A stretch of DNA of 64,000 nt from contig CAJTJP010000004.1 of assembly GCA_910576855.1 (NCBI GenBank), forward strand, positions 20,971-84,970. The letters run 5' to 3'. Positions within the stretch are counted from its first letter, which is position 1. Each line of letters begins with the position of its first letter. Below, in pieces: positions 26,103 through 34,126 of this stretch. This DNA is from Erysipelotrichales bacterium (GTDB lineage Bacteria; Bacillota_I; Bacilli_A; Erysipelotrichales; Erysipelotrichaceae). Both the position numbers and the translations under genes were made by a program. The notes under the pieces were generated by a model that had not been told where the DNA came from, searched no databases, and saw nothing but the letters and a program-made list of their open reading frames with translations.

Positions 26103-27825
26103 TGGCTCCATTAAAAATGCAAATGGTAATACGAGTTTATCTTCGATCATAGATTTTTGTTTCAAGGATCTGGCAGCGGCTTTACGCTTTTTTAGGTCTG
26201 CATTAAGTTGGCTTATTAAGGACTGTTTTGTTGCAGATTTATTTGAATATTCATTACCATTAAGAGAGGATTCTTTCTTTTTCGGCAGACAACCGTACAT
26301 TTCGAGAATTTTAGATTCCATAAGGCGTTGTGAAAATAGAGGAATTTTTGGTTTACGTAAAACAGGAAAAACTTCTCTTTTATTCAAGGTTGAACGAACA
26401 TTACTAGAACAAAAAATGGGATTCGTATTGTTCATTGACTGTAAATCGCCCTCGTATAGATCAAAACGCTGGTATGAGTTACTCGGCGAAATTTGTTCAA
26501 AAATAGCAAATATATTAAAAATAGAAAAATATTACTGGAATAAGAATCCAAGTGGAATATTGGGGGCATTTCGTTATGTCATACAAGAAGCTAATAAAAA
26601 AGGTAAAAAGATTATTCTGTTTTTTGACGAAATCGAGTATATTTCTTTTAATGCGGCACTTGATAAGCATTGGAAACGAGACTTTATTGACTTTTGGCAA
26701 ACTATCTGGTCAGTCCAAAGTTTATACAGAAATCTAGTCTTTATTATCTGTGGAGTAAACGCAAGTTCTGTTGAAAAGGATATGATAGATAATATACAAA
26801 ATCCTTTGTTTGGCATAGTACAATCAGAATACTTAAAAGGGTTTGATATGGATGAAACAAAATCCATGATTAAAACTATAGGAAAAAGGATGGGATTAAA
26901 GTTTTCCTATGATGCCATAGAATATCTTTATAATCAATATGGCGGCCATCCAATGCTTACTCGAAAAGCATGTAGTGCTATCAACAGAATGTTGACCGAA
27001 TCAAGACCGATTGAGATTTCATTACAAAAAATGAGAGAACTTTTAGAAGAAGTTAATTTTGACCTAGTTTATTATTTTCAGCATGTAGTTTCAGAAATAC
27101 AGATGTTTTATCCAGAGGAGTACGAATTGTTTGAAATGCTTGCGGCTGGCCAAATTGGTGACTTTATAGAGTTTGCCCAGATAACCGAGTATTCTAAACA
27201 TTTATACGATTATGGTCTTGTTGTAAAAAATAATAATGTTCCTTCTATAAATATGCCAGTGGCAGGCCGTTATGCCGCTTTAGAGTTAGCAAAACGCGAG
27301 AAGAGGAGCGGACTTTTTAAAACAATTGAAGTGTCTAAAAGGAATAATTGGGTAAAGCAAAGGATAGGTTCAATAATAAGTGACTTACGTCAATTAGAAA
27401 TTGTTATAAAATCTCTCGGAAAAGCTAGCTTATTCGGTGTAAATTCTTTTCCAGAAGCTGATAAATTCAGTTCCCTAACTGTGGTTACAAATGAAACTGA
27501 ATTTTTGGAATTTATAAATATATGCAATAGATGTTTTGTTGAGCCAATTGAAAATTACGGTAAAAGCATAGCTAAAAACCGTTATTTTTGGACTGATATT
27601 AAACCAAACTATCCTGCTCTGTTCTCTATTCTTGAGCGCATTAAAATATATCGTCACTGGAAAGATCACTCGGAACTTAAGCCTGATGTGGCTAAAAAAC
27701 TTCAAAGTTTTTTGGACGCTGATATTTCTGGAATTAGCTTTCAGGAAAGACCTTTCGTTATTCAGCAAAAGTTATTAGATGGTCTTTTCACAAGTATACA
27801 AGCTGAAATGGGTAATCTAACCTAA
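26103..27825 (+). pseudogene. 5'-truncated AAA ATPase with C-terminal HEPN-like domain
   Basis: The frame reads from the GC-rich gene's end into an AT-rich ATPase with no start codon or ribosome site near the junction (about 26100); the first in-frame ATG is about 310 nt later, past Walker A. The pieces are FFGRQPYISRI, Walker A GIFGLRKTGKTSLL, Walker B ILFFDEIEY, a sensor region, and a C-terminal Swt1/HEPN-like segment (NYPALFSILERIKIYRHWKD). Full-length relatives carry an extra N-terminal domain, often with defence-related partners. Here that domain seems to have been lost by recombination. A GTG at 25957 could only make an implausible chimera. Confidence 0.65.
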
Positions 27826-27919
27826 AGTATTTTTCTTATTCTGACCATTACAATTTGTGAAGTTTAGAATATCTTTAGTATTTTCTACAAGAGTCTGAAT
27901 TGTTTTTTATTATTATAGG

Positions 27920-27957
27920 AAAAGGACTTTGGACGAATATATGCCCAGAGTCCTTTT
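27920..27957 (+). terminator. Strong terminator at right end of the inner element
   Basis: A 13-bp stem (27920-27932 with 27945-27957, one G-T pair) ending in CCTTTT. It isolates the element's cargo from the host. Confidence 0.85.
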
Positions 27958-27993
27958 GTAATTAAATTTTTTTGTTGTGGGCTTGACATACGG

Positions 27994-28926
27994 GTGGCGT
28001 AAATCGTGAATACGTATTACAGGTATTTGATTATCCGAGCGCTGTTTCATATTTGCCTGTTTTATGTACTCATGAAATTTACGGCGCAGCGTCTCAGGCG
28101 CAACTGGTCTATCATTTCCGAATACATATCCATTAGGGCTATAACCTACAAAAGCTTCTATCCTTGTTTTCCACGCAGCTATTTCCTTAACCAGTATATC
28201 TGGCATTGTTATAGTACGGTAGCTGTTTTTAGTTTTAGGCGTTGTAATAGTATTTGTTTTGGTAGAAAACGTTTTGTTGATTGTTATTGTTTTATTGGAT
28301 AAATCGACGTCATCCCATTTAATAGCCAAAAGTTCACCACGGCGCAACCCCATATAATAAAGAGTCATAAATATAAGTTTATACAAAGGTAGATCAACTT
28401 CCTTTATAAATTTTTGGAAATCTTCCAGCTCCCAAAAAAGCATTTTTTTTATCTTGCTCATTTTTTCTTTTATCTCTGTTGACTTTAGCTATTGGATTGT
28501 TTTCTAAATACCAGTCCATTACTGTAAAATCAAATATTTTCTTTAAACAATAATATATCTTAGCAACGTATCGCTTTGAAAATTTCTGATCATATGAATC
28601 TATAAGACTTTGAATAATTCTTTATCTGTGTATTTCATAGAGCCGTCAATAACTTTAATTAATCTTTGATAAATAAATTTATCTGTTTCAATTGAAGATT
28701 GTTTTACCTGTTTTTTGTGATAGTTCAGATCCCTCTTATATACATCCTCAAATGATAGAAATTTGGATCCATGTTCTGCATGATCTCTGAATGTGATTTC
28801 CGCTTTAATAGCTTCTTTTTTTGTGTCAAAACCTCTTTTCTTATACTGCTTCCTTTTTCCATCTATATCAACATAAGAGCCGTAATACATCCATTTACCT
28901 GTTTTTGTATCCTTTTGCTGCGCCAT
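27994..28926 (-). pseudogene. Tyrosine integrase, N-terminal and central part, frameshifted
   Basis: It begins MAQQKDTKTGKWMYYGSYVD at 28926 (GAGGTG 7 nt upstream): AP2-like N-terminal DNA-binding domain and SAM-like core-binding domain. It continues in another frame from about 28610 (SYDQKFSKRYVAKIYYCLKK) and returns after an A8 run near 28445 to KKMLFWELEDFQKFI, the catalytic Arg in GLRRGELL and HDLRH. It then stops at the inner element. So there are two frameshifts plus a split; the remaining third is at 21251-21415. It was the integrase of the tRNA-Thr element. Confidence 0.9.
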
Positions 28927-28981
28927 TCTAATCACCTCAGAGAATATTATCGCATAAAAAATAAAAAAACAAGGACCACTT

Positions 28982-29000
28982 TTATGCCAATTTTATGCCA
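28982..29000 (+). repeat. Right pair of TTATGCCA repeats
   Basis: TTATGCCA at 28982-28989 and 28993-29000, about 42 bp inside attR, in the same orientation as the left pair. Confidence 0.6.
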
Positions 29001-29008
29001 AAGCAAAC

Positions 29009-29033
29009 AAAAAGCCTTTATTTAAAGGCTTAA
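29009..29033 (-). terminator. Element-borne terminator after tRNA-Thr
   Basis: On the minus strand AAGCCTTT/AAAGGCTT followed by TTTG, 9 nt after the tRNA CCA. It replaces the chromosomal terminator displaced to 20336. Confidence 0.75.
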
Positions 29034-29041
29034 ATAACTAA

Positions 29042-29115
29042 TGGTGCCGACACGCAGAATTGAACTGCGAGCTGAGCATTACCATTGCTCTGTATTACCA
29101 TTATACTATGTCGGC
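29042..29115 (-). tRNA. tRNA-Thr (anticodon GGT)
   Basis: Complete 74-nt cloverleaf with encoded CCA. Acceptor GCCGACA/TGTCGGC, D stem GTAT/ATAC with loop AATGGTA, anticodon stem GAGCA/TGCTC with loop ATGGTAA (anticodon GGT), T arm CGCAG-TTCAATT-CTGCG, discriminator A. Position 32 is A, which is uncommon. It starts one nucleotide after the maf stop codon, so it is probably made from the maf transcript. Its 3' 16 nt serve as attR. Confidence 0.93.
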
Positions 29116-29116
29116 A

Positions 29117-29668
29117 CTATTCATAGGCTTTTAAACGCTGCATAAGCTTCGCTATCGGTAAGCCTACTATATTATAATAGTCTCCCACGATTTTTGCAAC
29201 AAAAACCGCACCTTTTCCTTGAATACCGTATGCACCCGCCTTATCAAACGGCTCCTTACTGTCAATATAAGCAGTGATTTCCCGATCAGAAAGTGAATAA
29301 AAGGTTACATCGCTCACCGAATGAAAGCACTCCTTCTTACCGTCGGCACATATCGCAACACCGGTAATCACCTGATGCGTTTGTCCCGATAAGCGCTGAA
29401 GCATTTCCTTCGCGTTCTTTGCATTCTGCGGCTTGCCGAGAACCTGCTTATCCAAGCACACCAAGGTATCGGCACCGATTACGATATCGTTCGGATACAG
29501 CGTTGCCACATGTTCCGCCTTAGCAAGCGCCAAGCGCTCGATTGCCTGCGGAATCGGCAAAGATTCATCCATCATTTCATCTACATCCGCCGGGTGAACG
29601 AGAAAGCGCAGACCGACCTGTTCCATGATTTCCTTTCTGCGAGGACTTTGACTGGCTAATACTATCAT
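29117..29668 (-). CDS. maf: Maf-family nucleoside triphosphate pyrophosphatase
   Basis: Hydrolyses non-canonical or excess nucleotides (dTTP/UTP type) and is linked to septum control in Bacillus. 183 aa from ATG 29668 (AAGGGAG 8 nt upstream; an earlier in-frame start lies in the preceding gene). It starts MIVLASQSPRRKEI, the substrate-binding signature, and contains VIGADTLV and the KPF/DKAGAYGIQGKG region. The stop is 1 nt from tRNA-Thr, and the start follows the DUF1461 stop by 2 nt: a tight DUF1461-maf-tRNA unit. Confidence 0.95.
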   Translation of the reverse strand: MIVLASQSPRRKEIMEQVGLRFLVHPADVDEMMDESLPIPQAIERLALAKAEHVATLYPNDIVIGADTLVCLDKQVLGKPQNAKNAKEMLQRLSGQTHQVITGVAICADGKKECFHSVSDVTFYSLSDREITAYIDSKEPFDKAGAYGIQGKGAVFVAKIVGDYYNIVGLPIAKLMQRLKAYE

Positions 29669-29670
29669 AA

Positions 29671-30381
29671 TCAAGACTCCCTTCTCAAGCGTTGACGAAG
29701 CGCAAAGCGATGTCCGTAACAAAACGCCGCTGCCCACAATAATCCGAAGCAGACAACAAACGATATTGTGATTCGCAGTACCATATGAAAGAAAAACACC
29801 TCAGGAAACATATTGATCATCAAATCCGTATGAGGGTTCAAAAGCCACAGCTCATTGGTAAAAAACAAGCGATGAAAGCTTTCCCATAATGAGGTAAAAT
29901 CCACCGTCGCCCAAATCGCCAAAAAGCCGACAAATAATAAAAACCCCAAGGCACACTGCGAATACGCAACGGAAAGCATCTCCCAAAGCTGCGAGCGCTT
30001 CTTCCACCACAACAATGCTATGGAAGCTACAAGTACAATGCCCGAAACCAAGCGCAGCTTTAACGCAAACCGATACAGCCCCAACACATCGACCATATGC
30101 TGTGTTTCCCGTTCATTAAAAGCCTCACGTTCAAAGCCGTTGACCTCAATCACCGCAGCGATATGCTCCTGCTTTCCCTGCAGATAATCAAGCAGGGCAT
30201 CGGTAGCCTTCATCAAATCCCGATGGCTCATATTCAAATCCTCTGCTGTTTTCAGCGAAGCATATTCCCGCTCATAAAAGCTTCTGTTGAAGCAATGAAT
30301 ATCAATACACGTAACCAATAAAAACAGGATGGCACTGACCGCCGCTGCATACGCTGATAACGCAAAGCCCTTTTGCTTCAT
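29671..30381 (-). CDS. DUF1461/TIGR01906 family integral membrane protein
   Basis: 236 aa. One N-terminal helix (10-29), an extracytoplasmic segment with the family signature NMSHRDLMKATDALLDYLQG and HMVDV, then three helices (about 105-125, 140-165 and 200-225). The family is widespread in Firmicutes and of unknown function. AGGTGA precedes the ATG. It is cotranscribed with maf. Confidence 0.85.
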   Translation of the reverse strand: MKQKGFALSAYAAAVSAILFLLVTCIDIHCFNRSFYEREYASLKTAEDLNMSHRDLMKATDALLDYLQGKQEHIAAVIEVNGFEREAFNERETQHMVDVLGLYRFALKLRLVSGIVLVASIALLWWKKRSQLWEMLSVAYSQCALGFLLFVGFLAIWATVDFTSLWESFHRLFFTNELWLLNPHTDLMINMFPEVFFFHMVLRITISFVVCFGLLWAAAFCYGHRFALRQRLRRES

Positions 30382-30627
30382 ATAATCACCTGAATCCGTT
30401 CCTTTATATACACTGAATACCTACCTATCTTACCACAAAGCCTCACACATAGAAAGTAAAAAAAGCGGAAATCATCAAATCATTAATGCGCATTGACCCC
30501 CTAAGGAACGCTTACATAAATGCACAAATACAACCGCTTCAATCAAAGGATTGTAATCCCGATTCATCTATGTTATGATACCATCAGTTATTACAGAATA
30601 AATAAAAGAATATAAGGAGCACGACAC

Positions 30628-30927
30628 ATGACAAAAACAGCATGGATATTTTCCTACAAGCTAAGGAACAATGTTACAGACGAGCATTTCATTGAATGTA
30701 CACAAAAGCTGCATGATGAAGTGATATCAAAGGCCGACGGCTTTATCTCATGGGAGCACTACAAACAAGGGGATACATGGACCGATTTTGTATTATGGGA
30801 AAGCAAGGAAGTTGCTGAAAATGCAACAACCATCGGACAGGGAAAGGCTGTCACCGAGGATTTTTATGCCTGTATCAGAATGCAGACATGCCGAGCATTG
30901 ATTTCAGAGCTGGTGAAAAAATATTAA
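30628..30927 (+). CDS. Antibiotic-biosynthesis-monooxygenase-like protein
   Basis: 99 aa, a single dimeric alpha/beta-barrel (ABM) module: strand WIFSYKLR, helix EHFIECTQKLHDEVISK, strand GFISWEHYKQGDTWTDFVLW, helix ESKEVAENATTIGQ. Such proteins act as small oxygenases, or as isomerases or scaffold proteins. No cofactor site can be read from the sequence. It has GGAG before the ATG and its own terminator, so it is monocistronic. Confidence 0.65.
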   Translation: MTKTAWIFSYKLRNNVTDEHFIECTQKLHDEVISKADGFISWEHYKQGDTWTDFVLWESKEVAENATTIGQGKAVTEDFYACIRMQTCRALISELVKKY

Positions 30928-30939
30928 TAAAGTATGAAA

Positions 30940-30969
30940 CAGTCAACGACACCCGCTGACTGTTTTTAT
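30940..30969 (+). terminator. Terminator of the ABM-like gene
   Basis: ACAGTCA/TGACTGT stem followed by TTTTATATC. Confidence 0.8.
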
Positions 30970-30985
30970 ATCTCATTAAAGCCGC

Positions 30986-31017
30986 AAAAAATCCCTTTGA
31001 CTGCATCATCAAAGGGA
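30986..31017 (-). terminator. Terminator of thrC-thrB-ACT operon
   Basis: On the minus strand TCCCTTTGA/TCAAAGGGA followed by TTTTTT. Confidence 0.85.
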
Positions 31018-31024
31018 CAATTCA

Positions 31025-31459
31025 TTATTCTACTGCCTCAAGGTACACATCATTTACACCCTTCATCACCTTCAGCTTATCGATCATGGCTTCCAGTGAA
31101 ACATTCATTTCGGTCATTTCAAATGAAATCATTACGGTTGCGACATCATGAATCGGAATATTTTGATTCAATGTGATAATATTCGCCTTCACTGAGGACA
31201 TGCAATCCAATACCTTAGAAAGCACCCCGGACTGATGCTTCAGCTTTAAAGACATCACAACCTTGCGATTTCCCAAGGAAGCTCCGGGCGCAAAAATTCT
31301 ATCCTTATACTTATAATAAGTACCTCGCGAGATACCGACTGCTTTGGCCGCAGATGTAATGCGGCTGACCTTGCCCTTTCGAAGCAGCTTACGTGCTTCA
31401 ACGACCTTAACTAACACCTCAGGCAAAATATCGCCGTCAACAATATAATATTTACCCAT
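31025..31459 (-). CDS. pheB: ACT-domain regulator, PheB/UPF0735 family
   Basis: 144 aa. An N-terminal helix-turn-helix-like part (LLRKGKVSRITSAAKAVGISRGTYYKYKD, residues 26-54) is followed by an ACT domain (about 67-142; MSLKLKHQSGVLSKVLDCMS) that should bind an amino acid. In Bacillus pheB accompanies aromatic genes; here it overlaps thrB by 8 bp, so sensing of Thr or a related amino acid is inferred. A DNA-binding role is plausible but unproven. Confidence 0.85.
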   Translation of the reverse strand: MGKYYIVDGDILPEVLVKVVEARKLLRKGKVSRITSAAKAVGISRGTYYKYKDRIFAPGASLGNRKVVMSLKLKHQSGVLSKVLDCMSSVKANIITLNQNIPIHDVATVMISFEMTEMNVSLEAMIDKLKVMKGVNDVYLEAVE

Positions 31460-32363
31460 GAGTATTCTCCTTAACGCTGAGTGCTTCGTTTACTGTCGCA
31501 CCGTCATTATCCACCCGCAAAAGCTTTGTCTGCCAATGCGGCTTACGCTGTAATACCTCCTGCATCAAGGCTTCGGCCTTTTCCTTACCATCGAATATCA
31601 GCATCATCGTTGAGCCTGAACCGCTGATATACCATGTCAATGCCTGATGCTTGTCGGCCAAACGGTCCACTTCCTCATAATCGGGAATCAGCACCTTGCG
31701 ATACGGCTGATGCAGCACATCATCACAGGCGTGTGAAACAAGCTCAATATCTCCGTTGCTGAGTCCTTTCGCCAAGACCGCACATCTGCCGATATTATAC
31801 AATGCGTCATGAAAGCTTACCTGCTTCGGCAGCACACTGCGCGCATCGGCTGTCAGCACGGGATAATCGGGAATCAAGGCACAAAAGATAAAGCGCTCAT
31901 GTACCTGATTTTTTACGGTGAACACCTTCTCACCTTCACAGAAGGAAATCGTCAAGCCGCCGTACAACGCAGGCGCAACATTATCCGGATGCCCCTCCAT
32001 TTCCGTACAAAGCGCAAGCATTTCTTCCTTTGACAGCGGATCGCCGAGCAGTGCATTCGCCCCGACAACTCCGCCGACGATACAAACGGCACTGCTTCCC
32101 AGTCCTCTTGCCTCAGGAACCTCATGCGCATCGATTTCAATCGTCAAATCGCTGATTTCCTTACCGCATTTAGAGAACACCTGTACGCATGCCTGATAAA
32201 CAAGATTTTGTTCATTCTGCCACTGCTTCGGGCAGCCCGTAATACAAAGTCCGTCCCCTGTTTCTGAAAAACGAAAGCTCGCATAAGCAGTTACCGCCAA
32301 TCCCATGCAGTCAAAGCCGGGACCGACATTCGCGCTTGTTGCGGGTACACGTACCTCAATCAT
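31452..32363 (-). CDS. thrB: Homoserine kinase
   Basis: GHMP-family kinase that phosphorylates homoserine for threonine synthesis. 303 aa from ATG 32363 (AGAGG 8 nt upstream), just inside the thrC stop. It contains the N-terminal PATSANVGPGFDCMGLA block, the GHMP ATP motif PEARGLGSSAVCIVGGV (around residue 85) and the C-terminal SGSGSTM loop. It is the middle gene of thrC-thrB-pheB. Confidence 0.95.
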   Translation of the reverse strand: MIEVRVPATSANVGPGFDCMGLAVTAYASFRFSETGDGLCITGCPKQWQNEQNLVYQACVQVFSKCGKEISDLTIEIDAHEVPEARGLGSSAVCIVGGVVGANALLGDPLSKEEMLALCTEMEGHPDNVAPALYGGLTISFCEGEKVFTVKNQVHERFIFCALIPDYPVLTADARSVLPKQVSFHDALYNIGRCAVLAKGLSNGDIELVSHACDDVLHQPYRKVLIPDYEEVDRLADKHQALTWYISGSGSTMMLIFDGKEKAEALMQEVLQRKPHWQTKLLRVDNDGATVNEALSVKENTHG

Positions 32364-33844
32364 CGAAACAGCCTCTTTGTTTTGGCTTCTACACAAGCCT
32401 TCATTTCACCGATTTCAATCACATCGCGATGCAGGATTTCCAAATCCTGAAGTCCCTTTAAATTCTTAGGCGCCGCTGTATTCGTACGCTGTTCCAGCTG
32501 CTCCATCACCTTAAATTCATTATCATCAGCTTTCCCGAACAACGCTTCATAAACAGCACTGCAGAATTTATACGGACTTGCCGTAGCCATCAATACACAA
32601 GCATGCTCAGCATCCTTTTCCTTTTCCATTACCGCATATCCGCAGGCACTGTGCGGATCTAACACATAGCCGTCCTGCTGATACTTTTTCTGAATCGCCG
32701 CCGTACATTCCTCATCACTCGCAAAGCCGACACTGAACATTGATTGAATATTCGTCAACACAGAGGTCTTGACCTGATACTTGCCGTATGAATTTAATTC
32801 ATCCATTAAGGAAGCAACATAATTCGCATCCTTATCACTTGCGTAATACAACAGACGCTCTAAATTACTTGAAATCAAAATATCCATTGAAGGTGAAATC
32901 GTTTTATGAAACGGTCGATTACGATTATAAATACCGGTTTTTAAGAAATCATAAAGCACATTATTCGCATTGGCAGCCACAATAAAGCGATGTACCGGAA
33001 GTCCCATCAGCTTCGCATAATAGCCTGCCAACACATTGCCGAAGTTTCCGGTCGGCACACAGAAATCCACCTTATCACCGAACGCAATGCGCTTTTCCTC
33101 AACCAAACGCTTATAAGAATAGAAATAATAAACGACCTGCGGAATCAAACGACCGATATTGATGGAATTCGCACTGGAGAAAATAATGTTATCCTGTTTA
33201 AACCGATTTTTAAACACTTCATCATGGAATATACGCTTTACACCGCTTTGTGCATCATCAAAGTTGCCTTTGATTGCGACAACATTGGTGTTTTTTCCCT
33301 GTTGGGTCACCATCTGCAGACGCTGTATTTCACTGACACCGTTATCGGGATAAAACACTGTAATACCGACATTATCGACATCCTGAAAACCGGCCAATGC
33401 AGCTTTGCCCGTATCACCGCTCGTCGCTGTTAAAATCATTACCTTAGCGTCCTGCTTCTGCTTCAGCGAAACAGACATCAGCTGCGGAAGCATTCGCAAG
33501 CCTACATCCTTAAAGGCTGAAGTAGGCCCGTGAAACAATTCACAGATCGCATCATCACCGCTGAATACGACCGGTGTGATCTCCTCACTGTCAAACTGTC
33601 CGTCATATGCCTGAGCTACGCACCGCTTTACCTCTGCATCACTGAAATCAAACAACAGCGCAGATAATACAGTTTCTGCCATCTGTTTATAATCCATTTT
33701 CATCATATCATCAAGCGGCAGCTTTATTTGGTCGATATCATCAAATACGAATAAACCGCCGTCTGCAGCCAAGCCCTTAATAACAGCTTCCTTCGGCTGT
33801 GCCTGAATTTTTCTGCTTCTTGTGCTGTTGTAATTTTTTCCCAT
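32360..33844 (-). CDS. thrC: Threonine synthase
   Basis: PLP enzyme converting phosphohomoserine to threonine. 494 aa, the long form. It starts MGKNYNSTRSRK with AAAAGGAG 8 nt upstream. The PLP-lysine region is FHGPTSAFKDVGLRMLPQ (Lys about residue 111), and the phosphate-binding TATSGDTGKAAL motif follows. It is divergent from hom-aspartokinase-asd, so the whole Asp-to-Thr route except asparaginase-type side steps is grouped here. Confidence 0.96.
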   Translation of the reverse strand: MGKNYNSTRSRKIQAQPKEAVIKGLAADGGLFVFDDIDQIKLPLDDMMKMDYKQMAETVLSALLFDFSDAEVKRCVAQAYDGQFDSEEITPVVFSGDDAICELFHGPTSAFKDVGLRMLPQLMSVSLKQKQDAKVMILTATSGDTGKAALAGFQDVDNVGITVFYPDNGVSEIQRLQMVTQQGKNTNVVAIKGNFDDAQSGVKRIFHDEVFKNRFKQDNIIFSSANSINIGRLIPQVVYYFYSYKRLVEEKRIAFGDKVDFCVPTGNFGNVLAGYYAKLMGLPVHRFIVAANANNVLYDFLKTGIYNRNRPFHKTISPSMDILISSNLERLLYYASDKDANYVASLMDELNSYGKYQVKTSVLTNIQSMFSVGFASDEECTAAIQKKYQQDGYVLDPHSACGYAVMEKEKDAEHACVLMATASPYKFCSAVYEALFGKADDNEFKVMEQLEQRTNTAAPKNLKGLQDLEILHRDVIEIGEMKACVEAKTKRLFR

Positions 33845-33882
33845 TGTTAAAACTCCTTTTCTCTTGCGTTTACATACTTAAT

Positions 33883-33911
33883 ATGATACAATGTTCACGC
33901 TTTAAATACAA
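33883..33911 (-). promoter_or_regulatory. Sigma-A promoter of thrC operon
   Basis: On the minus strand TTGTAT, 17 nt, TATCAT, about 40 nt before thrC. On the other side, a weak GAATC/GATTC hairpin followed by six T (about 34048-34090) sits just before hom and might be an attenuator. Confidence 0.6.
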
Positions 33912-34126
33912 GTGTTTTTTTTAAGAATACATAATCATATGCTTGTTTGTCTTGTAAAAACAAAAAATCAGAATGCACAGTATACAGAAACAAGATAGTA
34001 AGAGATACTCCGATGATTGATAGGAATCACATTTAGGAATTCCGTTATGAATCACATCGAAACGTAATACTGCAGCAGGATTCTTTTTTATAAGGAAAAC
34101 AAACATAAGGAACGAGGAGGATGAAC

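Larger units (their letters stand above)
21416..27993. mobile_element. 6.6-kb element inserted in the integrase gene
   Basis: Its ends are imperfect inverted repeats: CCCTTATGGCA at the left, and CCCGTATGTCA reading inward from the right (9 of 11 identical). Both sides are flanked by TG, so a 2-bp duplication is likely. Removing it restores a continuous HDLRHSHASF. Inside are strong hairpin terminators at each end, GC-rich relics, a GntR/ABC cassette, DUF6440, a second GntR, a GC-rich unknown gene and an ATPase fragment. No transposase or recombinase gene is seen inside. Confidence 0.75.
20368..29057. mobile_element. Integrative element in tRNA-Thr(GGT), now carrying a nested insertion
   Basis: It is bounded by 16-bp direct repeats of the tRNA 3' end. 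The inner edges carry paired TTATGCCA repeats (20467, 20479; 28982, 28993), which look like integrase arm-binding sites. The integrase gene lies next to attR. Without the 6.6-kb insertion the element would be only about 2.1 kb: toxin-antitoxin locus, ribbon-helix-helix-like protein and integrase. With the integrase broken it should be immobile unless helped in trans. Confidence 0.85.
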
